Of a stretch of DNA of 64,000 nucleotides, positions 28,601-37,405 are shown one piece after another. The notes beneath the pieces are model-generated. The model saw nothing but the letters and a program-made list of their open reading frames with translations. It ran no database searches and had not been told where the DNA came from. The DNA is taken from assembly GCF_002005225.1 (NCBI RefSeq), contig NZ_CP019724.1, positions 1,674,001 to 1,738,000 on the forward strand. Reading direction: 5' to 3'. This stretch comes from Streptomyces pactum (GTDB lineage: Bacteria > Actinomycetota > Actinomycetes > Streptomycetales > Streptomycetaceae). Both the position numbers and the translations under genes were made by a program. Position 1 is the first letter of the stretch. Every line of letters begins with the position of its first letter.

Positions 28601-29587
28601 ATGGAAACACTCTTCGACAGCGACGAGCTCATGGCCGCCGAGCGGGCCGACGGCTGGGCGGAGACCACGTCCCGGTCCCTGGTGCCCACGGAGTTCCGCT
28701 TTCTGGACGAGGGCCCGTTACGGGCCCGGCTCAGGGCGGTGTCCCTGGGAGACGACGTACAACTGTCCGCGCTCGCCTACAGCTCCCTGTCCTCCCGCCG
28801 GACCCCGGCGCTCATCCGGCGCTCCGACCCCGAGCTGTACCAACTCGCCCTCGTCGAGCGCGGCCGGCAGGGGCTGGAACAGTGCGGGCGGAGCGTGTCA
28901 CTGGAGAGCGGCGACATGGTGCTGTACGACAGTTCGCACCCGTTCGAGGCAACTGTCGCCACGGACACCGGCCTGGCGGACTCCTTGGTGCTGCAGTTCC
29001 CCAAGCGGCGGCTGCCCTTTCGGGACACTCACGTCTCCCGGCTGCTGGCCGTCCCGCTCTCCGGGAGGACGGGCGTCGGCCTGCTGCTCGCCCGCTTCCT
29101 GACCGGCCTGAGCGAGGAGGCGGCTCGCTGCACGCCGCAGGACGCAACGCGCCTGGAGACGACCACCCTCGACCTGGTGAGCGCGGTGCTGGCCCACCAT
29201 CTCGACCGGGAACGGGTACTGCCGCGCGAGTCCCAGCAGCACGTCCTGTTCCTCCGGATCGGTTCGTTCATCCGAAGCCACCTGGGCACCGAGGACCTGA
29301 CGCCGGCACACGTCGCCCGCGCACACCAGATGTCCGTGCGCGCCCTGCACCGGCTCTTCGCGCAGCACGACACCACGGTCGCCGGCTACATCAGACAGGC
29401 GCGGCTGGAGCACTGCCGCCGCGATCTGGCCGCCCCGCACCTCAGCCACCTGCCGGTGCACGCCATCGGCGCCCGGTGGGGGTACCTGCGGCCCGCCGCC
29501 TTCAACCGGGTCTTCCGCACCGCGTACGGAGTGCCCCCGGGCGAGTACCGAGACCTTGCGCTGCCCAGCAGCGGCACGCATCGGTAA
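28601..29587 (+). CDS. AraC-family regulator with AraC-binding-like N-terminal domain
   Basis: 328 residues. The N-terminal half (about 20-190) matches the cupin-like ligand domain seen in AraC/NitR-type actinobacterial regulators (ALVERGRQGLEQCGRSVSLE, then GDMVLYDSSHPFEA). The C-terminal 100 residues hold the two-HTH AraC domain: LTPAHVARAHQMSVRALHRL, then YLRPAAFNRVFRTAYGVPPG. ATG at 28601 is chosen because GGGGGGAAG is just upstream; an in-frame ATG at 28580 is possible. Its target is unknown; it is followed by a secreted inhibitor gene 97 nt downstream on the same strand. Confidence 0.9.
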   Translation: METLFDSDELMAAERADGWAETTSRSLVPTEFRFLDEGPLRARLRAVSLGDDVQLSALAYSSLSSRRTPALIRRSDPELYQLALVERGRQGLEQCGRSVSLESGDMVLYDSSHPFEATVATDTGLADSLVLQFPKRRLPFRDTHVSRLLAVPLSGRTGVGLLLARFLTGLSEEAARCTPQDATRLETTTLDLVSAVLAHHLDRERVLPRESQQHVLFLRIGSFIRSHLGTEDLTPAHVARAHQMSVRALHRLFAQHDTTVAGYIRQARLEHCRRDLAAPHLSHLPVHAIGARWGYLRPAAFNRVFRTAYGVPPGEYRDLALPSSGTHR

Positions 29588-29684
29588 CAGGCGGGCACGC
29601 GACGCCGATGTCCCGGCACGCGGCGCTGGCTAGCTTGCTGGTGGTGAAGTCACCACCATTCGCAATGCGGAGGGAATCGACCAC

Positions 29685-30044
29685 ATGCTGAAGAGACTCA
29701 TCGCGAGCACAGCGGTCATCGCCACCACCGCGCTGGGGACGGGCCTGGCCGTGGCCACACCCGCGGCCGCGGATCCGTGCCCTGCCGGGGCACTGTGCGC
29801 CTACCTCTACACGGACTACCGCGGCGACCCGGGCACGGTCTACGGCAACAACAGCAACCTGCTGCAGTACAACAAGTTCAACAACGCGGTCTCGGTGTCC
29901 AACTCCGGAACCCAGTGCAACGTCCGCATCTACAGCGGCCTGAGCCGCACCGGCTCCTCGGTCAACATCCCCAGAGGCTATGGAATCGGCAACCTCTCGG
30001 GCACCGCCTTCTACAAGAACATCGCGTCGAACCACTGGTGCTGA
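29685..30044 (+). CDS. Secreted I36-type peptidase inhibitor family protein
   Basis: 119 residues with a clear Sec signal peptide (LIASTAVIATTALGTGLAVA, then TPAAA as cleavage site), leaving a mature domain of about 90 residues with four cysteines (CPAGALCAYLYTDYRG, CNVRIYS and a C-terminal WC). This resembles the beta-gamma-crystallin-like SMPI/I36 fold of Streptomyces metalloproteinase inhibitors. The start is ATG at 29685 with GGAGG 12 nt upstream, somewhat far. Only 4 nt separate it from the next lipoprotein gene. Inhibitor activity is inferred from the family. Confidence 0.8.
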   Translation: MLKRLIASTAVIATTALGTGLAVATPAAADPCPAGALCAYLYTDYRGDPGTVYGNNSNLLQYNKFNNAVSVSNSGTQCNVRIYSGLSRTGSSVNIPRGYGIGNLSGTAFYKNIASNHWC

Positions 30045-30048
30045 TGCC

Positions 30049-30939
30049 GTGAACACGAGACCAGCAGCCCTGATCGTCCTGTGTCTGCTGGCGGTGGGCG
30101 GATGCACCGAGGCATCCGCCCACCGGGCCGCCGGCAGCCTGCCCGTCCCGTTGAACGGCGCGGAGAGCACCTCGGCACAGCAGGCCCGACTCCTGCACGA
30201 CGGAGAGGAACGGGCCATCGCCTCGTGCATGCGGCGCCGCGGATTCTCCTACCGCCCCGTCCCGGCCGCCCCGGCCGTCTCCGCGAACCCGTACGGGCTG
30301 CTGACCGAGGACACGGCCGGTACCGACGGTTACGGGCTGGTGTCCGCCGCACTGGCGGGTGCTCCGAAGGATCCCAACGCGCGTCACCTCGCGAAGCTGT
30401 CCACGGACCGCCGCTCGGCCTGGCGGGAAGCGCTGGTCGGCACGGACGATCAGCAGGTGACGCTGACCGCGCGCGGCGCGCCTTCGGTACGCATCAACAC
30501 CGACGGCTGCGTGTACCTGGCCCGGCGCGATGTCTACGGCCCCGGCTGGGAGCAGGGCGGTCTGGACGTGGCCGGCGTGAGTGCCGAGGTCGTCTCCGCG
30601 GTCACGACCGACCCGGAGTTCCTCGCGGCACAGAGGAAATGGGCCGCGTGCATGCGGGACCGGGGTGAGCGGGTCGGTACGCTCCAGCAGGCCCGTGGCG
30701 TCATCCAGCAGGCCGTGCTCGAGGCCGAAGACGCCCGGTCGGCCCTGGTACGGGCCGGGCGCCGCGAGCAGCGGCTGGCCCGGCGCGACGCGACGTGCCA
30801 GAGCCGCAGCGACCTCGCCGAGGTCACCCGTACTGTCCAGCGGCGCGTCCAGGACGGGCTGCCGCATTCCTCCCGGCAGCGAGCCGCCGAGCTGAAGGAA
30901 CTGCGCGAGAGGGCACTGCGCCGGGCGGGCGCCTCGTAG
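30049..30939 (+). CDS. Putative lipoprotein of unknown function
   Basis: 296 residues. A lipoprotein signal is visible (ALIVLCLLAVGGC, lipobox VGGC), then a helical extracellular part with cysteines at SCMRRRGFSY, DGCVYLA, AACMRDRG and TCQSRS, spaced like the repeated xxCMxxxGF motifs of many Streptomyces lipoproteins that follow secreted proteins. The C-terminus is strongly charged and coiled (SSRQRAAELKELRERALRRA). GTG at 30049 follows the preceding stop by 4 nt, so the pair is translationally coupled. No enzymatic motif is seen. Confidence 0.75.
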   Translation: MNTRPAALIVLCLLAVGGCTEASAHRAAGSLPVPLNGAESTSAQQARLLHDGEERAIASCMRRRGFSYRPVPAAPAVSANPYGLLTEDTAGTDGYGLVSAALAGAPKDPNARHLAKLSTDRRSAWREALVGTDDQQVTLTARGAPSVRINTDGCVYLARRDVYGPGWEQGGLDVAGVSAEVVSAVTTDPEFLAAQRKWAACMRDRGERVGTLQQARGVIQQAVLEAEDARSALVRAGRREQRLARRDATCQSRSDLAEVTRTVQRRVQDGLPHSSRQRAAELKELRERALRRAGAS

Positions 30940-31551
30940 TGCCCCGCTCGCCCGGCTCCCTCGCCGGCCTTGCCGTGACCCCGGGAACACGTCCGGATCG
31001 GCGTAGGGCGGGTCGTACGGACGCGGGCATCACGGAGTACGTCCCGCCGCCCGCCGCACCGCCGGGGAGCGGCGGGACGCCCGGCCCGCACTCCCGTTCC
31101 GCGGTCGGCCCGATCGGCGACAAGGCCACCACCCGCCACCTCGCGCGTCCCATGAGAAGCTCGCCCGCAAGCCCGGCGACGACCGCTTCGCCGCTGCTGA
31201 AGGGGGTCAACTCCCCGGCGTACGGCCCGGATGCCGTCGAGTTCGTCGGGGGACGTGGGCCCGGGCGGCGACGAGCCCCCTGCCGACCCCGGCACCGACG
31301 CCCCGCAACTCACGCCGGGCCCGGGCCCGGTGTACAACTGACCTTCTTCTCGCCTACGGACGGCCCGACTTCGGGTCCGGGTCCGCCGCGCGAGCAGTGA
31401 TCTCCGGCTGCACCCTGCGTATGCCCTGTGCGTTCATGTGTGGCCTGACCACCGCAACGTATCGACACAAAGGGCAGATAAGCCAACGACACGCAACTTC
31501 CGGGCATTAGCCCTATTTACGGAGTACACGACGTTTATGGGGCCAAAGGGT
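30940..31551. other. Intergenic region with a possible frameshifted relic and an AT-richer patch
   Basis: No intact gene. At 31200-31340 two frames look partly protein-like: one reads KGVNSPAYGPDAVEFVGG, and another takes over as GDVGPGGDEPPADPGTDAP and ends at a TGA (31339-31341), as if a gene end had suffered a frameshift. 31430-31550 is clearly lower in GC than its surroundings. No terminator, repeat or RNA motif was recognised. Confidence 0.4.
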
Positions 31552-31959
31552 TCACCCCTCGGCGACTTCGCCGTAGAGCTGCGAGAGTTCGGGCACTCCG
31601 TCCGCCGCCCACGCGTGACCGGACGCCACCACGTCGAACTCCCGGCCGGAGGCGAGCCGGACGACGGGCTGCCCGTCGGACCGGATCGACCAGACGGCAC
31701 CGGGCACGGTGCGCACGATCACGGTGCCGAGGTACAGACCGGCGTCGTTGCCGAGCCAGGTCAGGATCTCCTCGTCGCTCCGCCAGCGCGGCAGCACCTG
31801 GTCGAGCTGCTCCAGGGAGACCGCGGAGTCGTCGAGCCGGACACCCTCCCGCGACGCCTGCGAGCGCAGCAGATCACAGTCGGCGAGCAGCTCACCGATG
31901 CCCTCGGCGTCGTGAGCCCGGGGATCTTCGCGTCGCTTGCCCAGGAAGGGGAAGTTCAT
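31552..31959 (-). CDS. Conserved hypothetical protein (DUF6278-like)
   Basis: 135 residues without signal peptide or transmembrane helix. Start MNFPFLGKRRED and core LRSQASREGVRLDDSAVSLE, then WLGNDAGLYLGTVIVRTVPG match, from memory, a small Streptomyces family of unknown function (DUF6278). No catalytic motif is evident. ATG at 31959 has GGAGG almost touching it (1-2 nt), an unusually short spacing, so initiation may be inefficient or leaderless. It is separated from xthA by 83 nt on the same strand but appears independent. Confidence 0.7.
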   Translation of the reverse strand: MNFPFLGKRREDPRAHDAEGIGELLADCDLLRSQASREGVRLDDSAVSLEQLDQVLPRWRSDEEILTWLGNDAGLYLGTVIVRTVPGAVWSIRSDGQPVVRLASGREFDVVASGHAWAADGVPELSQLYGEVAEG

Positions 31960-32042
31960 ACCTCCAGACTGTCATTCGTACCGCCATGTGCACCACAGGC
32001 ACGCAGGCGTCGCGGGGCGAGCCGGGCGAACGGTGTGCGCTC

Positions 32043-32822
32043 CTACACGTCCAGGTCCACCACGACCGGCGCGTGGTCCGAGGCGCCCTTGCCCTTACGC
32101 TCCTCGCGGTCGACGTAGGAGTCGGTGACCGCCTTGGCGAAGGGCTCGTTGCCGTACACCAGGTCGATGCGCATGCCTCGGTTCTTGGGGAAGCAGAGCT
32201 GGCGGTAGTCCCAGTAGGTGAAGGGGTGGTCGTACTTCAGCGGGCGCGGGACCACGTCGGACAGGCCCGCCCCGCGCAGGGAGGCCAGGGCCGCGCGCTC
32301 GGCGGGGGTGACGTGGGTGGAGTCGTCGAAGGCGGCGCGGTCGTAGACGTCGTCGTCCGTCGGGGCGACGTTGTAGTCGCCCATCACCGCGAACGGGCGG
32401 CTGCCGGTGGCGTCGCCCTCGACGGCCGCGCGGAGCGCCTCGAGCCACTGGAGCTTGTAGGCGTAGTGGGGGTGCTCCACCTCGCGGCCGTTGGGCACGT
32501 ACACCGACCAGACGCGGACCGGGCCGCAGGTGGCGGAGATCGCGCGGGGCTCCCGGACGCCGTCGTAGCCGGGGTCGCCGGGCAGGCCCTTGACCACGTC
32601 CTCCAGGCCCACGCGGGAGAGCACCGCCACGCCGTTCCACCGGCCGGTGGCGTGCACCGCCGCCTCGTAGCCCTTCTCGCGCAGCTCGTCGAAGGGGAAC
32701 TGCTCCTCGGCGACCTTGGCCTCCTGGAGGCACAGCACGTCGGTGCCGCTGCTCTCCAGCCAGGCGAGCAGCCTCGGCAGGCGGGCGGTGATCGAGTTCA
32801 CGTTCCAGGTCGCGATGCGCAT
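32043..32822 (-). CDS. xthA: Exodeoxyribonuclease III
   Basis: 259-residue Exo III/AP-endonuclease of the EEP family. It nicks DNA at abasic sites and degrades 3' ends during base excision repair. Visible metal and catalytic residues: N7 (MRIATWNVNSI), E34 (VLCLQEAKV), the Y and N/D pair of MGDYNVAPTDDD, and the terminal GASDHAPVVVDLD with the catalytic aspartate/histidine. Length is standard. ATG at 32822. It is followed downstream (to the left) by a small hypothetical gene and preceded by a metallo-hydrolase gene 72 nt away. Confidence 0.95.
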   Translation of the reverse strand: MRIATWNVNSITARLPRLLAWLESSGTDVLCLQEAKVAEEQFPFDELREKGYEAAVHATGRWNGVAVLSRVGLEDVVKGLPGDPGYDGVREPRAISATCGPVRVWSVYVPNGREVEHPHYAYKLQWLEALRAAVEGDATGSRPFAVMGDYNVAPTDDDVYDRAAFDDSTHVTPAERAALASLRGAGLSDVVPRPLKYDHPFTYWDYRQLCFPKNRGMRIDLVYGNEPFAKAVTDSYVDREERKGKGASDHAPVVVDLDV

Positions 32823-32894
32823 GTCCCAAACCTACCGGGCGGCACTGACAACCCGGCCCGGGTCCCCGTCCCGCCCAGGGCGCCGGGGCGGGCC

Positions 32895-33530
32895 TCACAC
32901 CCGCGCGGAGTTCCCGGGGGTCAGGCGCAGGTGCTCCACGCCGCCCAGCGCGCCGATCTGGCGGTCGTAGATCGGGCGCGCGAGGTCGGTGAGGAGGGCG
33001 TCGTGGATGTCGTACGCGCGCTGCGGCTTCACCTCGCGGACGTAGTCGATGACCTCGGAGATCTTGTTCCACGGCGCCATCACGGGGAGCATCAGCGTCT
33101 CGACCGGGTGGCCGGGGACGGTGAGGGCGTCGCCGGGGTGGAACACCTTGCCGCCGTCGACGAGGAAGCCGACGTTGGTGACGCGCGGGAGGTCCGGGTG
33201 GATCACCGCGTGCAGCTCGCCGTGTACCTGCACGTCGAAGCCGGCGGCGGAGAAGGTGTCGCCGTGGCCGACGGTGTGCACGCGCCCCGGGAACGCCGCC
33301 GAGATCTTGTCCGCGACGGACTTCAGCGTCCAGATCTCGGCCGTCGGGTCGTTCTCCATCGCGGCGCGCAGCCGCAGCTCGTCGAAGTGGTCGGGGTGCT
33401 CGTGGGTGACGAGGATCGCCTCCGCGCCGAGGGCGGCGTCCTCCTCGCTGAACCCGCCGGGGTCCAGGACCAGCGTCCGCCCGTCCTTCTCGAGGCGGAC
33501 GCAGGCGTGCGACTTCTTGGTGAGCTTCAT
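32895..33530 (-). CDS. MBL-fold metal-dependent hydrolase
   Basis: 211 residues of the UlaG-like beta-lactamase-fold group. Metal-ligand motif HEHPDHFDEL (HxHxDH) and HPGDALTVPG are visible, together with VTNVGFLVDGG. The start is MKLTKKSHACVRLEKDG, with ATG at 33530. Substrate is unknown; members include L-ascorbate-6-phosphate lactonases and uncharacterised housekeeping hydrolases. It is 43 nt downstream of the pcaL-like gene on the same strand and could be co-transcribed. Confidence 0.9.
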   Translation of the reverse strand: MKLTKKSHACVRLEKDGRTLVLDPGGFSEEDAALGAEAILVTHEHPDHFDELRLRAAMENDPTAEIWTLKSVADKISAAFPGRVHTVGHGDTFSAAGFDVQVHGELHAVIHPDLPRVTNVGFLVDGGKVFHPGDALTVPGHPVETLMLPVMAPWNKISEVIDYVREVKPQRAYDIHDALLTDLARPIYDRQIGALGGVEHLRLTPGNSARV

Positions 33531-33573
33531 GAGTCCATCCTGCCGCCGCGGGCGGGCCCGCGGCGGGCGGGGC

Positions 33574-34983
33574 TCACTCCGGCGGCGTGGTCTCCTCGCG
33601 GATGACCTGCTGCGCCACCCGGAAGGCCCCGTTCGCGGCCGGTACGCCGCAGTAGACGGCGGCCTGCAGCAGTACCTCCTTGATGTCGCCCGGAGTGAGG
33701 CCGTTGCGCAGGGCGGCCCGGACATGGGGCGCGAGTTCCTCCGAGTGGCCGCCGGCGACCAGGGCGGTGAGCGTGACACAACTGCGAGTGCGCCGGTCCA
33801 GGCCCGGCCGGTCCCAGATCTCGCCCCACGCGTACCGGGTGAGGAACTCCTGGAAGTCTCCCGAGAACTCGTCCGCCTGCGCCAGCGCCTGGTCGACGTG
33901 CGCGTCGCCGAGGACTTCGCGGCGCACCTTGAGCCCCGCCTCGTAGGGGTCGGGCCGCCCCTGGGCCGGGACCTGCGGCGGTACGGCGGCCGGGGAGATC
34001 TCGGCGATGGGCGCGGCCGGCTGCGACGGCGGGCCCACGGCCGGCTGCGAGGGCGGGGCCATGGCCGGCTGCACGGGGGCGGCGGAGGCGGAAGCGGCGA
34101 AGGCCGCGGGTCCGACGGGTCCGGCGGGTCCGGCGAGGGCGGCGGGTGCCGTCGCGTGGGCGGCGGGGACGGCGAGCTGGCCGGTGGAGGCGTCGTGGCC
34201 GGTCTGCCAGGCGGTGGTGAAGTGCCGGACCAGCAGGTCGGTCACGGCCGCGGGCTGCTCGACCGGGACCAGGTGGGAGGCCCCGGGGACGACGGCGAGG
34301 CGGGCGTCCGGGATGCCGGCGACCAGGGTGCGGGCCTCGGCGGGACCGGTGACCTGGTCGTCGGAGCCGACCAGGACCAGGGTCGGAGCGCCGACGTGTC
34401 CGAGCTCGCCGCGCACGTCGAACGCGGCGAGCGCCTCGCAGGCCGCGATGTAGCAGCCGGGGTCGGTGGTCCGCACCATCTGCACGGCCCACTCGGTGAT
34501 CGCGGGCTGGGCGGCGGCGAAGCCTCCGGTGAACCATCTCTCGGGCGAGCTGCGGGCGATGGGTTCGAGCCCGTTGGTACGGACGATCACACCGCGCTGA
34601 CGGAACTCGTCGGCCGTACCGAACCGCGGCGAGGCCGCGATCAGCGCGAGGGAGGCGACGCGTTCGGGGTGGCGCAGGGCCAGCTCGATACCGACGGCGC
34701 CGCCGAACGCGCAGCCCGCGTAGCCGAAGCGCTGCACGCCGAGCCCGTCGAGGGTGGCCAGCAGCCGCGTGGTGAGCTCGGCGACGGAGCCCGCCGGGTG
34801 GGCGGGGGCGCCTCCGTGTCCGGGCAGGTCGAAGCGGAAGACGCGCCACTGCTGCGCCAGCTCGGGCACCTGCCTGTCCCACATGTGCCATGTGGCGCCG
34901 AGGGAGGTCCCCATGACCAGGACCGGGGCCTGCTCCGGCCCGTCAAAGCGGTATTGCAGGGTATCGATGTTCTTCTCACTCAC
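33574..34983 (-). CDS. pcaL: Fused alpha/beta hydrolase - carboxymuconolactone decarboxylase (PcaL-like)
   Basis: 469 residues. The N-terminal alpha/beta hydrolase (about 8-265) resembles 3-oxoadipate enol-lactonase PcaD; a Pro/Ala-rich linker (about 275-355) joins it to a C-terminal CMD domain (WGEIWDRPGLDRRTRSCVTL, then HSEELAPHVRAALRNGLT). These would be two consecutive steps of the protocatechuate branch. The nucleophile elbow reads GYAGCAFGG, so C91 replaces the usual serine, which casts doubt on classic enol-lactonase activity. No other pca genes are near. GTG at 34983 has GGGAG 9 nt upstream; ATG at 35001 is an alternative. Confidence 0.82.
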   Translation of the reverse strand: MSEKNIDTLQYRFDGPEQAPVLVMGTSLGATWHMWDRQVPELAQQWRVFRFDLPGHGGAPAHPAGSVAELTTRLLATLDGLGVQRFGYAGCAFGGAVGIELALRHPERVASLALIAASPRFGTADEFRQRGVIVRTNGLEPIARSSPERWFTGGFAAAQPAITEWAVQMVRTTDPGCYIAACEALAAFDVRGELGHVGAPTLVLVGSDDQVTGPAEARTLVAGIPDARLAVVPGASHLVPVEQPAAVTDLLVRHFTTAWQTGHDASTGQLAVPAAHATAPAALAGPAGPVGPAAFAASASAAPVQPAMAPPSQPAVGPPSQPAAPIAEISPAAVPPQVPAQGRPDPYEAGLKVRREVLGDAHVDQALAQADEFSGDFQEFLTRYAWGEIWDRPGLDRRTRSCVTLTALVAGGHSEELAPHVRAALRNGLTPGDIKEVLLQAAVYCGVPAANGAFRVAQQVIREETTPPE

Positions 34984-35297
34984 CCGTTCACGCTCCCACA
35001 TCTCACATCCACTCCGTGACCGGGGGCGGGGGGCGGGGACGGGGAGAAGCCCTTGACCAGGGGCTGCCGTGGCGTCTGGGCGGCGCTGAAGGTAACGGCT
35101 ACGGGACGGCCCTGACGGCCGGGCAGAAGTCGCGGACGAACCGCGACCCTGCTGAGTTGATCACGACGGGCGGGCCAGCGAGGCGAAGCCGCCGCTCCGG
35201 CACCCTTCGCCGGCCGGGCTCGCGCGGGGTCGGGCCCCGGGAAACCTGGCCGGCGGGCATGGGCCGCGCGTTGATGACCACTCAGAGCCGTCGCGGC
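34984..35297. other. Intergenic region between pcaL-like gene and metal ATPase
   Basis: About 300 bp with no credible gene. It contains a G-rich run (35024-35046) and a small hairpin GTCGCGG-ACGAA-CCGCGAC (35129-35147). It would hold the pcaL promoter; no clear -10/-35 is seen. Confidence 0.5.
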
Positions 35298-35299
35298 TC
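35285..35299 (-). terminator. Hairpin overlapping the ATPase stop codon
   Basis: GAGCCG-TCG-CGGCTC (35285-35299) forms a compact GC stem that overlaps the TGA of the P-type ATPase gene at 35298-35300. It could act as a terminator for that transcript although there is no U-tract. Confidence 0.4.
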
Positions 35300-37277
35300 A
35301 GCCGACGGCCTTCCGCCAGGCCGACTCGCGCAGCAGGCGCAGGCCGTTGAGGCCGACGATGACAGTGGAACCTTCATGGCCGGCGACGCCGAGCGGCAAC
35401 GGCAGATGGCCGACGAGGTCCCAGACGACCAGGCCGGCGATGAAGACCCCGGCGATGACGAGGTTCTGCACGACGAGCTTGTGCGCCTGGCGGGAGAGGG
35501 AGACCACAGCGGGGACGGTGGCCAGTTCGTCCCGGACGATCACCGCGTCGGCGGTCTCCAGCGCCAGGTCGGAGCCCGCCCGGCCCATGGCGACGCCGGT
35601 GTGCGCGGCGGCGAGGGCGGGGGCGTCGTTGACGCCGTCGCCGACCACCATGATCCTGCGCCCGCCGCGCTCCAGTTCCCGGACGGCACGCACCTTGTCC
35701 TCGGGCAGCAGCCCGGCCCGTACGTCGGCGATGCCGGCCTCGGCGGCGAGACGGGCGGCGGCGCGCGGATTGTCACCGGTCAGCAGCAGGGGGGCGGTTC
35801 CGGTCAGGGAGGCGAGCGAGGCCACGGTCTCGGCGGCATCCGGGCGGAGCCGGTCGGAGATGCCGAGCACCCCGGCGGGGGCGCCGTCGAGAGTGACGAG
35901 GACGGCGGTCCGGCCACCCTCCTCCAGCTCACCGACGACGGCCGTCACGCGGGCCGAGGCCGCGTCAGGGGCACCGCGCAGCAGCCGGAGCGGAGCACCC
36001 ACCTCGACCAGGCGCCCCTCGCACGTGGCCGTCACTCCGACGCCCGGCGTCGAGACGAAGTCCTCCACCGGCCTGATCGGCAGTCCCCGTTCGCGGGCCG
36101 CGGTCACGACGGCCCTGGCCAGAGGGTGCTCGCTGGGGTACTCCGCCGAGGCGGCAAGGGCGAGCAGGGCTTCCTCGTCCAGCCCGGAGCCCGGCAAGGA
36201 GCGAGCGTCCGAAACGCGCGGGGTGCCCTCTGTCAGCGTGCCCGTCTTGTCCAGCGCCACCGCGTCGACCTGCCCCAGCCGCTCCATCACCACGGCCGAC
36301 TTGACCAGTACACCGTGGCGTCCCGCGTTGGCGATGGCCGAGAGCAGGGGCGGCATGGTGGCCAGCACGACCGCACACGGCGAGGCCACGATCATGAAGG
36401 TCATGGCCCGGAGCAGTGAGCCGGTGAGGTCCGCGCCGAAGGCGAGCGGGATGAGGAACACCGCGAGGGTCGCCACCACCATGCCCAGCGAGTAGCGCTG
36501 TTCGACCTTCTCGATGAAAAGCTGGGTCGGCGCCTTGGTCTCGGACGCCTCCTCCACCATGCGCACGATCCGGGCGATCACCGAGTCGGCGGCGTCCCGC
36601 TCGACCCTCACGCGCAGCGCGCCGGTGCCGTTGAGGGTGCCGGCGAAGACCTCGTCGTCCTTCTCCTTGGGCACCGGGAGCGGTTCGCCGGTGATGGTGG
36701 CCTGGTCGACGTCGCTCGCCCCGTCGAGTACGCGTCCGTCGGCGCCGATGCGTTCTCCGGGCCGTACCAGGATGGTGTCGCCGACGGTGAGGTCCTCGAC
36801 GGCAAGGGCCGTCTCGCTCCCGTCGGCCTCGACGCGAGTGGCGGTCGCGGGCGCCAGGTCGAGCAGACCGCGTACCGAGTCGGCGGTGCGGGCGGTGGCC
36901 AGCGCCTCCAGCGCACCCGAGGTCGCGAAGATGACGATCAGCAGGGCGCCGTCCATCACCTGCCCGATCGCCGCCGCGCCCAGCGCGGCGACGACCATCA
37001 GCAGATCGACATCGAGCGTCTTCTCCTTCAGCGCCCGCAGGCCCGCCCATCCGGGCTCCCAGCCGCCGGTCGCGTAGGACAGCGCGTACAGCGGGCCCCA
37101 GGTCCAGGCCGGTGCCCCGGCCAGTTGGAGGGGCAGCGCGAGCAGGAAGAGGACCGTGGCCGCCGCTGCCCAACGCGCCTCGGGCAGGGCGAGGACGCGC
37201 GTCCGGCGCCGGGAGACTTCGCCGGTGCGCGCGGGTGCGGGCCGGTCGGCCGTGGGCGGGGTGAGGGTGGAGGTCAT
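35298..37277 (-). CDS. P1B-4-type heavy-metal-exporting ATPase
   Basis: 659 residues. Phosphorylation site D343 in DKTGTLTEG, HP pair at 384-385 (SEHPLA) and hinge VVGDGVNDAPAL (544-555). The transport signature is SPC (299-301) in TM4 together with HEGST (634-638) in the last helix region, which marks the P1B-4 subclass (CoaT/CtpD type) that exports Co2+ or Fe2+ rather than Cu or Zn. There is no N-terminal CxxC metal-binding domain, also typical of P1B-4. ATG at 37277. It is divergent from an ArsR sensor with an operator between them, so it is induced by metal. Confidence 0.93.
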   Translation of the reverse strand: MTSTLTPPTADRPAPARTGEVSRRRTRVLALPEARWAAAATVLFLLALPLQLAGAPAWTWGPLYALSYATGGWEPGWAGLRALKEKTLDVDLLMVVAALGAAAIGQVMDGALLIVIFATSGALEALATARTADSVRGLLDLAPATATRVEADGSETALAVEDLTVGDTILVRPGERIGADGRVLDGASDVDQATITGEPLPVPKEKDDEVFAGTLNGTGALRVRVERDAADSVIARIVRMVEEASETKAPTQLFIEKVEQRYSLGMVVATLAVFLIPLAFGADLTGSLLRAMTFMIVASPCAVVLATMPPLLSAIANAGRHGVLVKSAVVMERLGQVDAVALDKTGTLTEGTPRVSDARSLPGSGLDEEALLALAASAEYPSEHPLARAVVTAARERGLPIRPVEDFVSTPGVGVTATCEGRLVEVGAPLRLLRGAPDAASARVTAVVGELEEGGRTAVLVTLDGAPAGVLGISDRLRPDAAETVASLASLTGTAPLLLTGDNPRAAARLAAEAGIADVRAGLLPEDKVRAVRELERGGRRIMVVGDGVNDAPALAAAHTGVAMGRAGSDLALETADAVIVRDELATVPAVVSLSRQAHKLVVQNLVIAGVFIAGLVVWDLVGHLPLPLGVAGHEGSTVIVGLNGLRLLRESAWRKAVG

Positions 37278-37363
37278 CGGAGCAGACAGTCCTTCACGAC
37301 GGCATGCGGGAAAGGCGGCAGCCCGGACACCCGGCGGCCGCTCGCCCTCACCATACAGGAGCG

Positions 37364-37381
37364 CATGAAGAACCGTTCATG
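37364..37381. promoter_or_regulatory. ArsR/SmtB-type operator
   Basis: CATGAA-GAACCG-TTCATG is a perfect 18-bp inverted repeat with the TGAA-N6-TTCA core typical of SmtB/CzrA-family operators, and an extra TTCATG half-site follows at 37384-37389. It lies between the divergent ATPase and arsR starts, 24 nt before the ArsR ATG at 37406. Confidence 0.75.
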
Positions 37382-37405
37382 TGTTCATGGGACGGTCTTC
37401 GTAAG

